From the NCBI GenBank assembly GCA_013289955.1, contig JABCYZ010000045.1, positions 1 to 33,089 of the forward strand: DNA of 33,089 nucleotides, written 5' to 3'. Both the position numbers and the translations under genes were made by a program. Origin of the DNA: Acidobacteriota bacterium (GTDB lineage: Bacteria; Acidobacteriota; Terriglobia; Acidiferrales; UBA7541). Positions within the stretch are counted from its first letter, which is position 1. Every line of letters begins with the position of its first letter. Below, in pieces: positions 32,790 through 33,089 of the stretch. The notes under the pieces were generated by a model. It did not search any database, was not told the DNA's origin, and worked only from the letters and a program-made list of their open reading frames with translations.

Positions 32790-33089
32790 CATCCAAAAAC
32801 TCCCGAAAAACAGCTTCCCCCCACGGAGTCGCTGATCGAACCGTCTCGCCCGTGGCACACAATAGTTGATGCTAAAGTCCAAGATTGTCGAGCAAATTTC
32901 CGGCTTGCAGTGCAGAGATGGCTAATGCGCTTAGTAGGGTTCTACGCGGACGGTCGCACCCGTGGGAGGATGTCCGAGTTTTAGTTGATTGCAGTGACTC
33001 TCGATGATCGGCACTGTAAGCCTACCTACAACCAAGTTCAAGCAACTTCTACTGTCCGGACCTCCTTCTGCTGAATGCGCGACGGATTC
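32790..33089. other. Right edge, no gene recognised
   Basis: Upstream region of the permease. I see no regulator gene or RNA here. The permease promoter should lie in this stretch, but no clear -35/-10 pair stands out. Confidence 0.4.

Noticed and set aside
1..33089. CRISPR array, rRNA operon, complete tRNA or intact insertion sequence
   Set aside because: No regular spaced repeats, no rRNA sequence, only a tRNA 3' fragment, and no transposase gene found on reading the window.

Overview
The window looks like chromosomal DNA of a soil-type Acidobacteriota (Terriglobia/Koribacter-like). The basis is family content: an ADOP-type MacB/FtsX permease plus a remnant of a second one, a DUF2934 protein, an Acidobacteria-style XRE regulator remnant, and moderately high G+C. 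This is inference from family distribution, not a phylogenetic placement.

Region 1 (about 0.2-10.9 kb) is an RNA-repair locus. On the minus strand, in transcription order, lie rtcR (sigma-54 activator), hen1 (3'-terminal RNA 2'-O-methyltransferase), two different pol-beta-type nucleotidyltransferases, and pnkp (kinase-phosphatase-ligase). The last four are tightly packed (8-nt overlap, 22-nt gap, 1-nt gap). Divergently, on the plus strand, lie rtcB (RNA ligase), rtcA (RNA 3'-phosphate cyclase) and an unrecognised Cys-motif protein. Two normally separate RNA-sealing pathways therefore share one locus: RtcB/RtcA (3'-phosphate/5'-OH chemistry) and Pnkp/Hen1 (end healing, sealing and 2'-O-methyl marking). 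A good sigma-54 promoter candidate lies upstream of rtcB, followed by a hairpin-rich leader. A weaker sigma-54-like site precedes hen1.

Region 2 (about 10.9-16.1 kb) is an accessory, partly decayed segment. It holds a 28-nt tRNA-Ser-like 3' end fragment, a parD gene with a broken parE, an ADOP permease tail, a CPBP protease gene, a frameshifted RHS core and C-terminal tip, two coupled pairs of small unknown genes (one found below the usual ORF length cut-off), a frameshifted XRE regulator, and a zinc-ribbon membrane protein. This is what a remodelled island next to a tRNA-derived attachment site would look like.

Region 3 (about 16.1-18.9 kb) has small stress or redox-type genes: a SnoaL/NTF2-like protein, DoxX, DUF2934 and a one-cysteine redoxin. 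They are followed by a roughly 600-bp stretch with four inverted repeats.

Region 4 (18.9-28.9 kb) is a compact glycogen/maltodextrin catabolic operon, pgi-glgP-pgm-malQ-glgX. GlgP releases glucose-1-phosphate, GlgX removes limit branches, MalQ recycles short glucans, Pgm makes glucose-6-phosphate and Pgi passes it to glycolysis.

Region 5 (28.8-33.1 kb), minus strand, has an ADOP permease, a dehydrogenase lacking its N-terminal domain, a UBP-type zinc-finger protein and a small single-pass membrane protein.
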